This document shows, piece after piece, positions 17,954-26,598 of a stretch of DNA of 64,000 bases. Position 1 is the first letter of the stretch; each line of letters begins with the position of its first letter. Location of the stretch: positions 62,001 through 126,000 of the forward strand of contig NZ_JAJUWY010000006.1 of the NCBI RefSeq assembly GCF_021390425.1, read 5' to 3'. Below the pieces are notes generated by a model. The model did not search any database. It saw only the letters and a list, made by a program, of their open reading frames with translations, and was not told the DNA's origin. Both the position numbers and the translations under genes were made by a program. This DNA is from Lysobacter sp. GX 14042 (GTDB lineage Bacteria; Pseudomonadota; Gammaproteobacteria; Xanthomonadales; Xanthomonadaceae).

Positions 17954-19671
17954 ACAAACACGATCGGACGGAAGAAGAGCAGCGCCTCCAAGAAGCCCTC
18001 GACGAGCGTGCAGACCATATCCCGGTAGAGGAGCTCCGGCGGGGCACGGCGCGCGCAGATTTTTTCGAGGAGATTCACCGGAGTCTTGTGGCTCGCGGTA
18101 CAAAGCTTTTGGTCGGACCGCGCGGGTGTGGGAAGACGCACATGATGCGGTATACGTGGCTTCTATGCAGGGATGACAAGAAGTCACCTCTTGCTGTGTA
18201 CGTTACGTTCAATCGCTACTATCGGCTCGAGCCGCTCCTGAAGACGCGATCGAACGCAATCGATCTTTTCCATGCGTGGGTCATTGCCCGAATCTTGATC
18301 GCACTGAATGAGGTGTGTATACAGCTGGGCGGCGATGATACCGACACTACTTTACGAATTTTGGGGTATGAGCCAGAAGAGCTGGCTGACCTGGTGGATA
18401 AGCTCGAGCGGGGGCTTCCTTTGACGGAGGGGCCCGAGAGGGTTTTATCTTCGATTAGTGTGAATAAGTTACTGCTCTCAATTGAGGCTGCGTGTAATGC
18501 TTTCGGTAGGAAGCGCGCAGTCATCCTTTTGGATGATGCTGCTTTGACGCTTACTCCTGAGTACCTCTTTGAGTTCTTCGATATCGTGAGGGTTCTGCGG
18601 ACGCACCGGGTGTCTCCTAAGGCATCTGTTTACCCCGCTACGGATTTCGGGCCGAGATTCCATGCGGCGCATGAGGCTGACGAGGTTGCAGTCTGGCTCT
18701 CAGTTGATCATCCGAACTATCGAAGCCTGATGGGTGCGATTGCGGCACAGCGGCTGCCGTCAGTTAAGGTGTCGGCTGACGTTGACGAGGTTCTGAAGCT
18801 TGCAGCTTTCGGGGTACCCAGAGCCTATCTAACGATGCTCCGGGACTTTTCTCGCTCGAGTGGCACACAAAGCCAGGTTTTGAATCGCGTGATCGAAAAT
18901 CATGCGGAATCCAAGCGCGAAGAGTACCGGTCCATGGCAATCAAGATGCCCCGGTTTGAATCGCTAATTCATGTAGGTGAGCAGTTGCTCGACGGTATGA
19001 TCCGTGAGCTCCGTGATGCTCAAGCTGGTCCAGCAGGGAGAGGTGAGAAGCAGCTGATCGTGGGAGTTCCCGCTACTGAGGTTGCTGAAGCGCTCGTCGA
19101 GCGCATGTTCAATCTTTTGCTGGAGGCCGGTCTGGTTTTTGAACATCAGAGCGTCTCCCATGGGGAGGGGCGCTTGTACCGCCGTTATATGCCGCACCTT
19201 GCCGCGCTAATTAGCGCTCGGGCAGTAACGGTTGGTACAAGAAGCTCAGCAGCAGGACAGTTGGTGGAAGCCCTTTCTAGAAGAGCATCGAAACACCCTC
19301 TGCGGAGAACACTTAGCAAGCTGATAGGTTCGGATTCACTGCCACAGCTGCGTATCGATCTTCCAGAGTGCCGAGTCTGTGGGGCCGACCGTCTCACGGC
19401 TCAGCAGCGCTTTTGTCACGAGTGCGGAAGTGAGTTGCTAGACGACTCGATGTTTGCGCGTTGTATGAGCCTGCCTCTCTCGTCCGTACCAAGACTCACG
19501 AAGTGGCAAAGGGAGCGAATAGGTACTCTCGATCGAATTAAGACTATCGGCGATCTCCTCGCGATCCAAGACCCCGGCTCCGAGCTTAGGAAGCTGCACC
19601 GCGTCGGGAATGTGCGTGCGGCAAAGATTGTACAGATGGTGACCGCGTTTGTGGACGAGTTTTTGTCATGA
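17950..19671 (+). CDS. AAA/ORC-like ATPase with zinc ribbon and C-terminal helix-hairpin-helix (defence operon gene 2)
   Basis: This 573-residue protein starts with GTG overlapping the methyltransferase stop (GTGA). The Walker A motif GPRGCGKTH is at residues 56-64 and Walker B is VILLDD with Asp195-Asp196. The arrangement resembles ORC/CDC6-like or STAND-type P-loop ATPases that load on DNA or sense a ligand. A four-cysteine zinc ribbon has C474-x-x-C477 and C489-x-x-C492. The last 50 residues (IKTIGDLLAI, LHRVGNVRAAKIVQMV) look like a helix-hairpin-helix DNA-binding unit. A sensor or switch that couples methylation state to the following HEPN-type protein is my inference. I do not recognise it as part of a named defence system. 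Confidence 0.8.
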   Translation: MNKHDRTEEEQRLQEALDERADHIPVEELRRGTARADFFEEIHRSLVARGTKLLVGPRGCGKTHMMRYTWLLCRDDKKSPLAVYVTFNRYYRLEPLLKTRSNAIDLFHAWVIARILIALNEVCIQLGGDDTDTTLRILGYEPEELADLVDKLERGLPLTEGPERVLSSISVNKLLLSIEAACNAFGRKRAVILLDDAALTLTPEYLFEFFDIVRVLRTHRVSPKASVYPATDFGPRFHAAHEADEVAVWLSVDHPNYRSLMGAIAAQRLPSVKVSADVDEVLKLAAFGVPRAYLTMLRDFSRSSGTQSQVLNRVIENHAESKREEYRSMAIKMPRFESLIHVGEQLLDGMIRELRDAQAGPAGRGEKQLIVGVPATEVAEALVERMFNLLLEAGLVFEHQSVSHGEGRLYRRYMPHLAALISARAVTVGTRSSAAGQLVEALSRRASKHPLRRTLSKLIGSDSLPQLRIDLPECRVCGADRLTAQQRFCHECGSELLDDSMFARCMSLPLSSVPRLTKWQRERIGTLDRIKTIGDLLAIQDPGSELRKLHRVGNVRAAKIVQMVTAFVDEFLS

Positions 19672-20651
19672 GTTCTCAGAGGCCTGGTGATTCCCAGCAG
19701 CGACAGCAGGGTGCCGGCGCGACCCAAGGAGGGGGTCAGCGAGGTGTTGCTGCAGCACTAGCGCCTTCTTTCCGGAACATCACCGCGGTTTCTTCCGGGT
19801 TGGGCGAGGTGCATACATCGAGCTTATTTGACGAGGCCCATGCTGAGCAAAATTTGAGCCCTTTGGATCAGTATATTGAGAACACGAACGCGCTCAATCG
19901 TCTGTATCTCGGACGCGTGCCCCTGCCTGCCGAGATGGGCCCTCTGATTGTGCTCGGTTATGTTTCTGCAGTCGAAAGTTATTTCCGCGCCTTGTTCAGG
20001 GGGCTGATTAATGTGGACGACTTTGCGGCTAGGCTCGCAGAACCGCAGGCGGTGGCTTTTGGGGCTGCATTGCATCTGGATAAGAGTATGCTCCCTGAGG
20101 CATTGATTGAGGAATACTCGTTCTCCAGTAGTGCGAATATTAAAGATGCGATCCGTGTGTTGGCTGGGGTAAAAGGTTCATTTCCTACCGAAGTGGAAGG
20201 CGCGCTGCTTGAGTTTCAGAAGGTCTGTGAACTTAGGCATTGCTGCGTACATCGTTTTGGGAGGCTGGGAGCAAAGAATGCGATTAAGTTAGGGTTGGCT
20301 AGTCACCGTAGCAAGTTGGAGAAGCCGCTTAAGCTTGATTCCGGTTCCTTGGAAGAGATCGGAATCGTTTTGCGCAGCTTCGTTAAGGTCATTAATAATT
20401 TTATTTTCGGGGCACTGATGGACCGCTCTGTGCGGAATCGAGTAGATGGTCATCGGCTTCCGCCATACGCAAACGAGTGGAGCTGGCGCTGGCGAAGTGA
20501 TAAGCGTCGGTTCATGAGCTACTACGATTTATTTGCGACAGAGTTGGACGCGATGCCATCTCCGTCCGCAAAGGAGCTATACGATTCGCTCAGCGCCTTC
20601 GCGCTTGAGCTACGGACGCGGAACCAGGGCCGGCCGACCCGTCAATCTTAG
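19668..20651 (+). CDS. HEPN-motif protein, candidate RNase effector (defence operon gene 3)
   Basis: This 327-residue protein starts ATGA over the ATPase stop, so all three genes are coupled. Its first 40 residues are Gln/Gly-rich and probably disordered. The rest is predicted to be helical. Residues 190-195 are R-H-C-C-V-H, an R-x4-H motif with a polar residue after the Arg, which is the signature of HEPN-superfamily ribonucleases. It follows a helix (LLEFQKVCEL) as in HEPN folds. Such proteins are common toxins in abortive-infection and toxin-antitoxin systems. Codon use is as AT-rich as in the two partners. The HEPN assignment rests on this motif and helicity only, so it is moderately sure. 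Confidence 0.7.
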   Translation: MSSQRPGDSQQRQQGAGATQGGGQRGVAAALAPSFRNITAVSSGLGEVHTSSLFDEAHAEQNLSPLDQYIENTNALNRLYLGRVPLPAEMGPLIVLGYVSAVESYFRALFRGLINVDDFAARLAEPQAVAFGAALHLDKSMLPEALIEEYSFSSSANIKDAIRVLAGVKGSFPTEVEGALLEFQKVCELRHCCVHRFGRLGAKNAIKLGLASHRSKLEKPLKLDSGSLEEIGIVLRSFVKVINNFIFGALMDRSVRNRVDGHRLPPYANEWSWRWRSDKRRFMSYYDLFATELDAMPSPSAKELYDSLSAFALELRTRNQGRPTRQS

Positions 20652-20787
20652 GGTGCGAGACGCAGAGTGCGGCGAGCTACTCGCGCATTCGTCCGTAGCC
20701 ATGTGCTTTGGTGCGTGGTGTCACTTCGGCACGGATGTCCTCTGTGGTCGCGGCTCGTTGGCTGGTAGTGCCCGAATCAAGTTGGGG

Positions 20788-20999
20788 CGTAAACGTCCCC
20801 ACCACGTAGAGTCCTCAGAAGTAGAGCGTTCTGGCGTGTTGTCGCCAAGAGGCTCTCATGAAGAAGTCGCGGTTCACCGAGAACAAGGTCGTGGCCATCT
20901 TCAAGCAGCCGGTGCCGGCCGGCGCACTGGCGCGAGACGGTGCGGTACCTGGTGCAAGTGCACCAACGCCCGGTGCGTCGGTTGACGGGAAAGCTTACG
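20788..20999. mobile_element. MITE-like internally deleted derivative of the IS3-family element at 44738-45942
   Basis: The left end (cgtaaacgtcccc, accacgtagagtcctcagaa, then the first codons of orfA, ATGAAGAAGTCGCGGTTC at 20858) and the right end (ttgacgggaaagcttacg) match the ends of the intact element. About 1 kb between them is missing, with only a short internal block (gcggtacctggtgcaagtgc) retained. At 212 bp with both termini, it could be mobilised in trans by the intact copy. It separates the methyltransferase/ATPase/HEPN operon from vsr. The 135 bases before it hold nothing I recognise. Confidence 0.85.
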
Positions 21000-21040
21000 C
21001 CTTTCCAAGCGCAGATACGCAGGTGAAGAGGAGGCCGCTA

Positions 21041-21508
21041 ATGGACATCGTGAAGAAAGACGTACGGTCGCGGATGATGTCGGGCATACGGGGCAAGGAT
21101 ACAAAGCCCGAGCTTGTGGTCCGTCGCTATTTGCACGGGAGAGGCTTCAGATTTCGCCTACACGAACGCAGGCTGCCAGGGCGTCCTGATTTGGTATTGG
21201 CAAAGTGGGGTGCCGTAGTGTTCGTGCACGGCTGCTTTTGGCACGGTCACGAAGATTGCCGTTACTTCCGCGTACCGGCCACGCGCACTGAGTTTTGGGT
21301 GGGGAAGATTAGGGGCAACGCCAAGCGGGACGCCGAGAATGAACGCAAGCTGCTTGAGATGGGCTGGCGAGTTATAGTGATTTGGGAATGTGCGATCAGA
21401 AACGATCAAGAGAAGGCGCTGTGTGAGCTGGCGAAGCACATTCGGGGTGCTGTAGTAGCAGCACAGATCGAGTCTGAGCCAGATCAGCTTTCCACAAGAG
21501 CGGAGTAG
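21041..21508 (+). CDS. vsr: Very short patch repair endonuclease
   Basis: This 155-residue protein matches Vsr along its length: DVRSRMMSGIRGKDTKPE near the N-terminus, then RLPGRPDLVLAKWGAVVFVHGCFWHGH, with the catalytic Asp in GRPDLV and the zinc/active-site HGCFWHGH segment. The C-terminal GWRVIVIWECAI is also typical. It nicks at T:G mismatches left by deamination of 5-methylcytosine and so repairs damage caused by the adjacent cytosine methyltransferase. A strong gaagaggag ribosome site precedes ATG 21041. The same frame is open upstream into the MITE-like element by chance. It is convergent with dcm and overlaps it by 25 bases at the 3' ends. Confidence 0.95.
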   Translation: MDIVKKDVRSRMMSGIRGKDTKPELVVRRYLHGRGFRFRLHERRLPGRPDLVLAKWGAVVFVHGCFWHGHEDCRYFRVPATRTEFWVGKIRGNAKRDAENERKLLEMGWRVIVIWECAIRNDQEKALCELAKHIRGAVVAAQIESEPDQLSTRAE

Positions 21509-22995
21509 ACCACTCGGGCTAGCTGGTTGGCCATCCATGGAGGCACGGCGTTGCCAACCTGTCTAAATTGTGCGCCTCGCGCTCCCTCAAAAAAGTAGTT
21601 GTCAGGGAAGGTCTGGAGTCGCGCCGCCTCCCGGACAGATAGGCTCCTGAGCTGAACCGGGTTCGGATGGATGAAATAATGCCCATCCTTGGACAGGTGG
21701 CTCGTGACTGTGGAGCTTGGTCGGTCCCAAGCTTGGGCTTTGAAACGATCAATGAACTTCCCACTTTCCCAGTTCCAGTGATTCGGGTGCAGAATCGTCG
21801 GAAACTCGTTCGCCCCTCTCGGCGAGACTCCGCGAACCTTGGTGAAGGCCGCGGTGTAAGCGTAGCGCTTCAGGTCATCCTCCATGTGCGACCGCACTTC
21901 ATGGTTGAGGAGACCGCCGAGGCGCGGGTCGTGGAGCCAGCTCGCGAGGTGGGGGGGCAGGGAGGCCCGGTCCCCCTGCCAAGGCATCCAGCGGCCGCCC
22001 GTGCCCGGATCCCGGTCGCTGACGCGTGCTGCAGCCGCGTCAAGCTCATCGGCGACTCGTCCCCATGCTCGACGGGAGTGGCTCGCAGTGGCGCGCAGGA
22101 TACGAGTAGCGTCCTTGCTCCAGTCGCGGACAGTTTTGGTGGTTAACCCACTACGCAGTGGCGGAAGCTGCTCCAGAACGTGTCTTACATGGGTCGCCGC
22201 CGGAGTCGGCTCCAAGTGCGGCGGATCGCGGTTGCACACGCCCTCGCTCAAACCGAGAAGGATCACCCGGTGCCTTGCCTGGGGAACCCCAAGCTCCTCA
22301 GCGCGCAGGATGAACTGTGCCGTGTCGTCACCCAAAGTGTCTGGGGGAGCAACGAACGGGATGATCCGGTACTTGGGTCCATCCGGGCCGCCAGGTTCCG
22401 CGAGGTCCCGCAGGATCTGTGGGAAAACCAGGGCTCCTCCCACCTTGGAAGAAAGGATCCCCTTGACGTTCTCCATTACGAACGCGGTGGGATGGTGATT
22501 CTTGATCAGCTCAAGATAGTGGCGATAGAGGAAGTGGCGCTCATCTTTCTCGGGGCGATAACCGGCGATTCCGCGGTTTCGCGCACGGCCAACAAGCGAA
22601 TACGCTTGGCAAGGCGGTCCACCTACGAGTATCCAGGGTCGATCTCCTTTGGAGACCGAGGCAACCCGCTCATGCAGGATCGCGTCGTGCTCGGGCGTAC
22701 CCACCGTGAGCTGGAGCGCCTCGCGACACGCTGCATCCCACTCGCCCTGTGTCTCGTCCGTCCAAGGTGTCTTCCTATGCCCCCGGACATATTCGTAATA
22801 GCTCTCCGGAGCCTCACCCGGGGGGAACTGACGGAAGAACGCACGGAGCCGCAGCGTACGTGCCGCGTTGACTTCCATTTCGGCAGACACAGCAATCTTG
22901 AAAGCAGGCTCGCGTCCGCCTTTTGGAATAAATGCGGAGAAGCCTTCACCCAGTCCGCCGGGGCCAGCAAAGATGTCAACTACAGGAATGGGCAT
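21484..22995 (-). CDS. dcm: DNA (cytosine-5) methyltransferase
   Basis: This 503-residue protein has the C5-methyltransferase motifs in order. These are motif I VVDIFAGPGGLGEGF, motif IV GGPPCQAYS with catalytic Cys129, motif VI MENVKG, motif VIII QARHRVILLG, and motifs IX-X near the C-terminus (LSVREAARLQTFPDNYFF, QVGNAVPPWMA). The variable region between VIII and IX, about 130 residues, would set the target sequence. Its closest partner is Vsr on the opposite strand. It is the last gene of a minus-strand series with the GHKL, PD-(D/E)XK and Z1 proteins, suggesting it provides self-marking for that system. No dedicated restriction enzyme is beside it. Confidence 0.95.
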   Translation of the reverse strand: MPIPVVDIFAGPGGLGEGFSAFIPKGGREPAFKIAVSAEMEVNAARTLRLRAFFRQFPPGEAPESYYEYVRGHRKTPWTDETQGEWDAACREALQLTVGTPEHDAILHERVASVSKGDRPWILVGGPPCQAYSLVGRARNRGIAGYRPEKDERHFLYRHYLELIKNHHPTAFVMENVKGILSSKVGGALVFPQILRDLAEPGGPDGPKYRIIPFVAPPDTLGDDTAQFILRAEELGVPQARHRVILLGLSEGVCNRDPPHLEPTPAATHVRHVLEQLPPLRSGLTTKTVRDWSKDATRILRATASHSRRAWGRVADELDAAAARVSDRDPGTGGRWMPWQGDRASLPPHLASWLHDPRLGGLLNHEVRSHMEDDLKRYAYTAAFTKVRGVSPRGANEFPTILHPNHWNWESGKFIDRFKAQAWDRPSSTVTSHLSKDGHYFIHPNPVQLRSLSVREAARLQTFPDNYFFEGARGAQFRQVGNAVPPWMANQLARVVYSALVES

Positions 22996-23069
22996 GAAAC
23001 GAATGCTGCGTGAGTGAGGCCTGCCAGGATGGCAGAGGCCTTCGAGTTGTCAATAGGACATCCGACGCG

Positions 23070-23846
23070 TCAGCCGTCGGCGAAAGCGGGCTGTATACCC
23101 GGCTCCCCCAGTGCGCTGCGGGCCTTTGCGAATGCGGCATCCACTGCGTCCGTGAGCTGGTCCCCGGACAGGTACATCAGGTCTACGATCTCGTTCTGGA
23201 GACGCAGGATCTTGGTTGCGGTGCGCATCAGCTGCTCATGATCGCCCAAGGCGGCGGACTGGACCATTCTGAGCCATCCTTCGCCGAGTGCGAGTGCCAC
23301 GTGCGGGCGTCCCCCGAGCGAGGGTCGCTCAACGATCTGTACCGCCGCGTCTTCAGGCATGGACAGCACGAGACGCCACCGCTCCGCGTGGTCTGGACCT
23401 CGATCCAGCGCCTTGCCCCGAAGCCAGAGTCGCTGGAACGCGTTGCGTACCCCTCCTTCGAACCGGGTCTTGTGCGGGTCTCCGAAGCGCCAGCCGACCA
23501 GGTCAGGGGCGGCGATCGTCGCCATGAACGCCCACACGTCGTTGCGGAGCGCCTCGCCCGACTGCAAGGCGGGATGCCCCGCTAGATAGACGGCGCTCTC
23601 ACGGTCGAACTTTGCGCGTGATAGCAGCTTGGGGTACCCACACTGCTCGGCGATTCTCCGGAGTCCTTCGGCGACCCGATAGGATGTCTCAGGTGACCTC
23701 GTACCCCCGCTGGCCGCGAAGGAGATGAGATCGGAGTACGAGGCCAGTGCGGTGGCCTGGTCGAGGGCAGGGGGCGCTCCAGAGTTGTGTCCGGCCAGGA
23801 TGTTGGCAACTCCCGGCTTGGAAAGCCGTGGCAGGAGCAAGGTCAT
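23070..23846 (-). CDS. DUF6339-like protein of the Z1 operon
   Basis: This 258-residue protein has no catalytic motif I can identify. Conserved-looking stretches include KFDRESAVYLAGH, NDVWAFMATIAAPDLVGWRF and GGVRNAFQRLWLRG, which recall the DUF6339 family from memory. Proteins of that kind are found beside DNA methyltransferases and Z1 proteins. The start codon overlaps the stop of the upstream gene by four bases (ATGA at 23843-23846), as at the other coding junctions between this gene and the Z1 gene, so it is part of one operon. The 74 bases between its stop and the dcm start hold no clear promoter. The role is unknown. Confidence 0.7.
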   Translation of the reverse strand: MTLLLPRLSKPGVANILAGHNSGAPPALDQATALASYSDLISFAASGGTRSPETSYRVAEGLRRIAEQCGYPKLLSRAKFDRESAVYLAGHPALQSGEALRNDVWAFMATIAAPDLVGWRFGDPHKTRFEGGVRNAFQRLWLRGKALDRGPDHAERWRLVLSMPEDAAVQIVERPSLGGRPHVALALGEGWLRMVQSAALGDHEQLMRTATKILRLQNEIVDLMYLSGDQLTDAVDAAFAKARSALGEPGIQPAFADG

Positions 23847-24751
23847 GTCAGGCCCTCCACAGCCGCTAACGCAAGCAGGGTCGCCCGATACACGCTCGGC
23901 CGGTCACGCATCATCGACAGTACCGAGGCATGGGACTGACCAGGAAAGGCGCTGTCGAGCCAGAACCGGATCTGATGCCCCACCGAGCCTTCACCGCATT
24001 GCTCAAGAACCTCTTCGGAGTCCTCCGCTGCAAGGGTGCTGCTGATCATTTGTGTCATGACATCCGCCACGATGGCCTGAAGTGTCGAGGCGTCACCGGT
24101 TATGAACCGCCCCGACATGATCTCCAGGTCAGAGTTGATATAGACCCGAACGGACCCGCCGAAGTCTGCCTCCAGGGCATTCGGGCTCCAGTCGACGTAC
24201 CAGGGAGCCCCGGCATGGAGCTGCCCGGAGAAAGCGCGGGAAAAGCTGATCAGCTCGATCGGGAACCGCGAATCGCCGCCATCTTCCAGCAGGACGTCTC
24301 GTTGGCTGGACCAGAGCCGTGAGCCTGGCAGCGAAGGGGATAGCGGGTCGCCGCTCGCAGGGACGGAAGCCAGCAGGATCTGAAGATTCAGCCAAAGCCG
24401 GCCTGACAACTGGCTGCCTTCGATGCTTCCAGCGAGGCTGATTGCTCCGTCAGCTCTGGAGAGGGAGCACCGCGCGAGCTCCCAGGTGCTTCGGGGCAGG
24501 GAACCCGCTCCCGTGCCTGCATGGAGGACCGCGCACAGGCGAAGCTCGGACTCGGGTACTTCAAGCGATTCCGCCGCCAAGGCCATGTCCACCGTCGCGT
24601 GGGTGAGGACGTCCAGTGCCTGGGCGTAGTCCCATCCGTGGAGGACATCCTCCGCGGGAAGTAGCGGCGAGCCCGACGGGCCTATCAGGACCTCGTGGTC
24701 GCTCACGGCAGAGTCGGGCAGTACACGAAATGGCAGAGCGTAGTGGCTCAT
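23843..24751 (-). CDS. Unknown protein of the Z1 operon
   Basis: I do not recognise this 302-residue protein. It is acidic and soluble in character, with no signal peptide or membrane segment. The first half has alternating hydrophobic residues (LRLCAVLHAGTGAGSLPRST, AISLAGSIEGSQLSGRLWLN) suggesting beta-sheet. The last third (IVADVMTQMISSTLAAEDS, GSVGHQIRFWLDSAF) is helical. It is coupled by 4-bp overlaps to the DUF6339-like gene downstream and the GHKL ATPase upstream. This position corresponds to the small accessory subunit found in Mza-like operons, which is context and not similarity. Confidence 0.65.
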   Translation of the reverse strand: MSHYALPFRVLPDSAVSDHEVLIGPSGSPLLPAEDVLHGWDYAQALDVLTHATVDMALAAESLEVPESELRLCAVLHAGTGAGSLPRSTWELARCSLSRADGAISLAGSIEGSQLSGRLWLNLQILLASVPASGDPLSPSLPGSRLWSSQRDVLLEDGGDSRFPIELISFSRAFSGQLHAGAPWYVDWSPNALEADFGGSVRVYINSDLEIMSGRFITGDASTLQAIVADVMTQMISSTLAAEDSEEVLEQCGEGSVGHQIRFWLDSAFPGQSHASVLSMMRDRPSVYRATLLALAAVEGLT

Positions 24752-26598
24752 TCCCCGTCATCCCATTCAAGCCGGGCCTTGATGCCAGCGGCCGCGGCCG
24801 CAGGGACGCGCACTGCGATCGCAATAGTTCCAGCGTGTGGCCCAACTTGAAGTACTTGCTTGGCCGTGGCCAGTCCGGCGGACCTCAGCGAAAGCTCTTC
24901 GAGGGCTACCTGATATTCCTCAGGAAGGTCGTCCGGATCCGCGCGGCCTCCATCCGCAACCAGATGTGGCTCCACCACAACGCGGAGTCCGGGGTACGAG
25001 CCGTCGTTCCTGAGCTCTGCCTCAAACCGGGCGACCCGGTGCCCGTCCTCTCCTGCCTCCAGCCCGACAAATATGGGTCGGCTGATACCCACCCCCTTCT
25101 TGCTGGCGGGAGGAGTGCGCCGGGTAGGTGAGCTGCGGCCCGGGCCCCGGCCCGAAGTACCGGCAAGCAAACGCCCCATGAGGGCCGCGGTGGGGGCCAG
25201 AGAGGGGCTAGATTCGCTTCCGGAAACAGGCATACGCCCCGACTGCGCAACCTGCGCTGCTGATTCCTTGAGCCGCCTGAGTGCGACGTTGACGAAGGTC
25301 CGTGGATGGCCCGGTGGCAGGTTGGAGGGAATCCAGTCGTCGTGCGCGGGAGGCTCCGCGTCCGCGAAGGCCGCTTCGACCTCGTCCTCGTCTGAGCAAA
25401 TGAAGACTCCCGCCCATTCATAGCGCGGATCGGCGAACGGATCGCCGGGCAGGTACTTGACCACCAGCTCCACCGGGCGCATCAACGCGATGCGCGAGGA
25501 AGGGGGGTGCATGACACTGTCGGTTCGCATGGCGGGGCCGATCCGTTGCGCTGCCATGCCCTTGCTGATGACAAGGTGCCCCAAAAGCTTTGCCGGGCGT
25601 CGGGACAGGATGGGTTGTCGCTGTTCTCCCCGCCGATGGAGATCCAGGGCACGACTGAACAGATCGAGCGGTGGGAAATCCTCCGGGGCAGGGATCGGCA
25701 CTTCGTCTCCGTCCACCTCGAGCCTGATGGAAAGGCGCCGGTGGGTCGGGGTCGAGCGGGTCATTCTCGGCCAGAAGTTCCAGAGCACCGTCTCGATCAG
25801 CTCGTCCGTGATGTCATCCAGAGCCTCGGATTCAAACAGCGGATCCAGGATCGCGACCGTAGTACCAGACCGGCCGGCCCTGCGGACCGGCAGGCCGATG
25901 GCGTCGGCAAGGGAGCTTGCTTCGTCGCCGGTGGCGGGCTCCAGGTTGCCGTCCATGACCAGACCACCCCACCAGTGACGCCCGGTGAAGCGTCGTCTCG
26001 CTCCCGAGCTGTCGACGGCATCGAAGGCTTCGCCCAGGTGGCATCCCATCACTCTGCGAACGGGGCGTCCCTCGTTCGTGGTGAGGCTGTCGGTCAGGAT
26101 CGTGGCGCACGAACTCAGGGCATAGAGGGAGGTCTTCCCGTAGCCATACGTGCCGCCACCCTGATGCGTATCGCGACTTGCACCGACGTTGCGCAGGAAA
26201 TTGACGAAGTTGTGTGGCTCTTCTCCATTGCCCGGTACGTCGGCCCGCGTCGGCCCCGCCAGTCCGACTGCGTTGAAGTCACAGATCTCGAAGATCCGGA
26301 GGTCGGGCTTCTCAAGAGCCCGGCCGAGATCGCGTCTTGAATTGCGGGAACGGGGCAGCGTGGCGAAGGCAAGCTCGCGCAATGCGCTGCGCTCGGCAGG
26401 AGCAAGGGCGCGGAGCCGAAGCAGCACTTCCGTGGGCTGGTCACCAAGCGCCGCGTCCACGCAGTTCTGCAGGGCCTCGCGAATCACGGTCTGCACCAGA
26501 CTGAGGTCCGGCCTTCCGAGCAGGCGGCGGAACCCCTCGCCATGCATGTTCCCGGATGCTGCAAAAGGCTCACTGAAGAGGCGTAGGGGCTCGGTCAC
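24748..26598 (-). CDS. GHKL (MutL/HSP90-like) ATPase of the Z1 operon
   Basis: This 616-residue protein has the Bergerat-fold ATP-binding motifs: N-box REALQNCVDAA (Glu41, Asn45), a variant second box ICDFNAVGL in place of DxGxG, and GGGTYGYGKTSLY as the lid. The middle (residues about 230-450) would be the transducer part, and the C-terminal 120 residues (VARFEAELRNDG, VALEELSLRS, PAAAAAGIKARLEWDDGE) look like a beta-rich add-on. ATP-driven dimerisation on DNA is the usual behaviour of this fold. In Mza-type loci a MutL-like ATPase sits beside Z1 and a PD-(D/E)XK protein, as here. The start overlaps the upstream stop by four bases. Confidence 0.82.
   Translation of the reverse strand: MTEPLRLFSEPFAASGNMHGEGFRRLLGRPDLSLVQTVIREALQNCVDAALGDQPTEVLLRLRALAPAERSALRELAFATLPRSRNSRRDLGRALEKPDLRIFEICDFNAVGLAGPTRADVPGNGEEPHNFVNFLRNVGASRDTHQGGGTYGYGKTSLYALSSCATILTDSLTTNEGRPVRRVMGCHLGEAFDAVDSSGARRRFTGRHWWGGLVMDGNLEPATGDEASSLADAIGLPVRRAGRSGTTVAILDPLFESEALDDITDELIETVLWNFWPRMTRSTPTHRRLSIRLEVDGDEVPIPAPEDFPPLDLFSRALDLHRRGEQRQPILSRRPAKLLGHLVISKGMAAQRIGPAMRTDSVMHPPSSRIALMRPVELVVKYLPGDPFADPRYEWAGVFICSDEDEVEAAFADAEPPAHDDWIPSNLPPGHPRTFVNVALRRLKESAAQVAQSGRMPVSGSESSPSLAPTAALMGRLLAGTSGRGPGRSSPTRRTPPASKKGVGISRPIFVGLEAGEDGHRVARFEAELRNDGSYPGLRVVVEPHLVADGGRADPDDLPEEYQVALEELSLRSAGLATAKQVLQVGPHAGTIAIAVRVPAAAAAGIKARLEWDDGE

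Noticed and set aside
20858..21040. An upstream extension of vsr starting MKKSRFTENK
   Set aside because: This part is the remnant orfA of the MITE-like element that happens to be in frame; a good ribosome site lies at the real vsr start at 21041.
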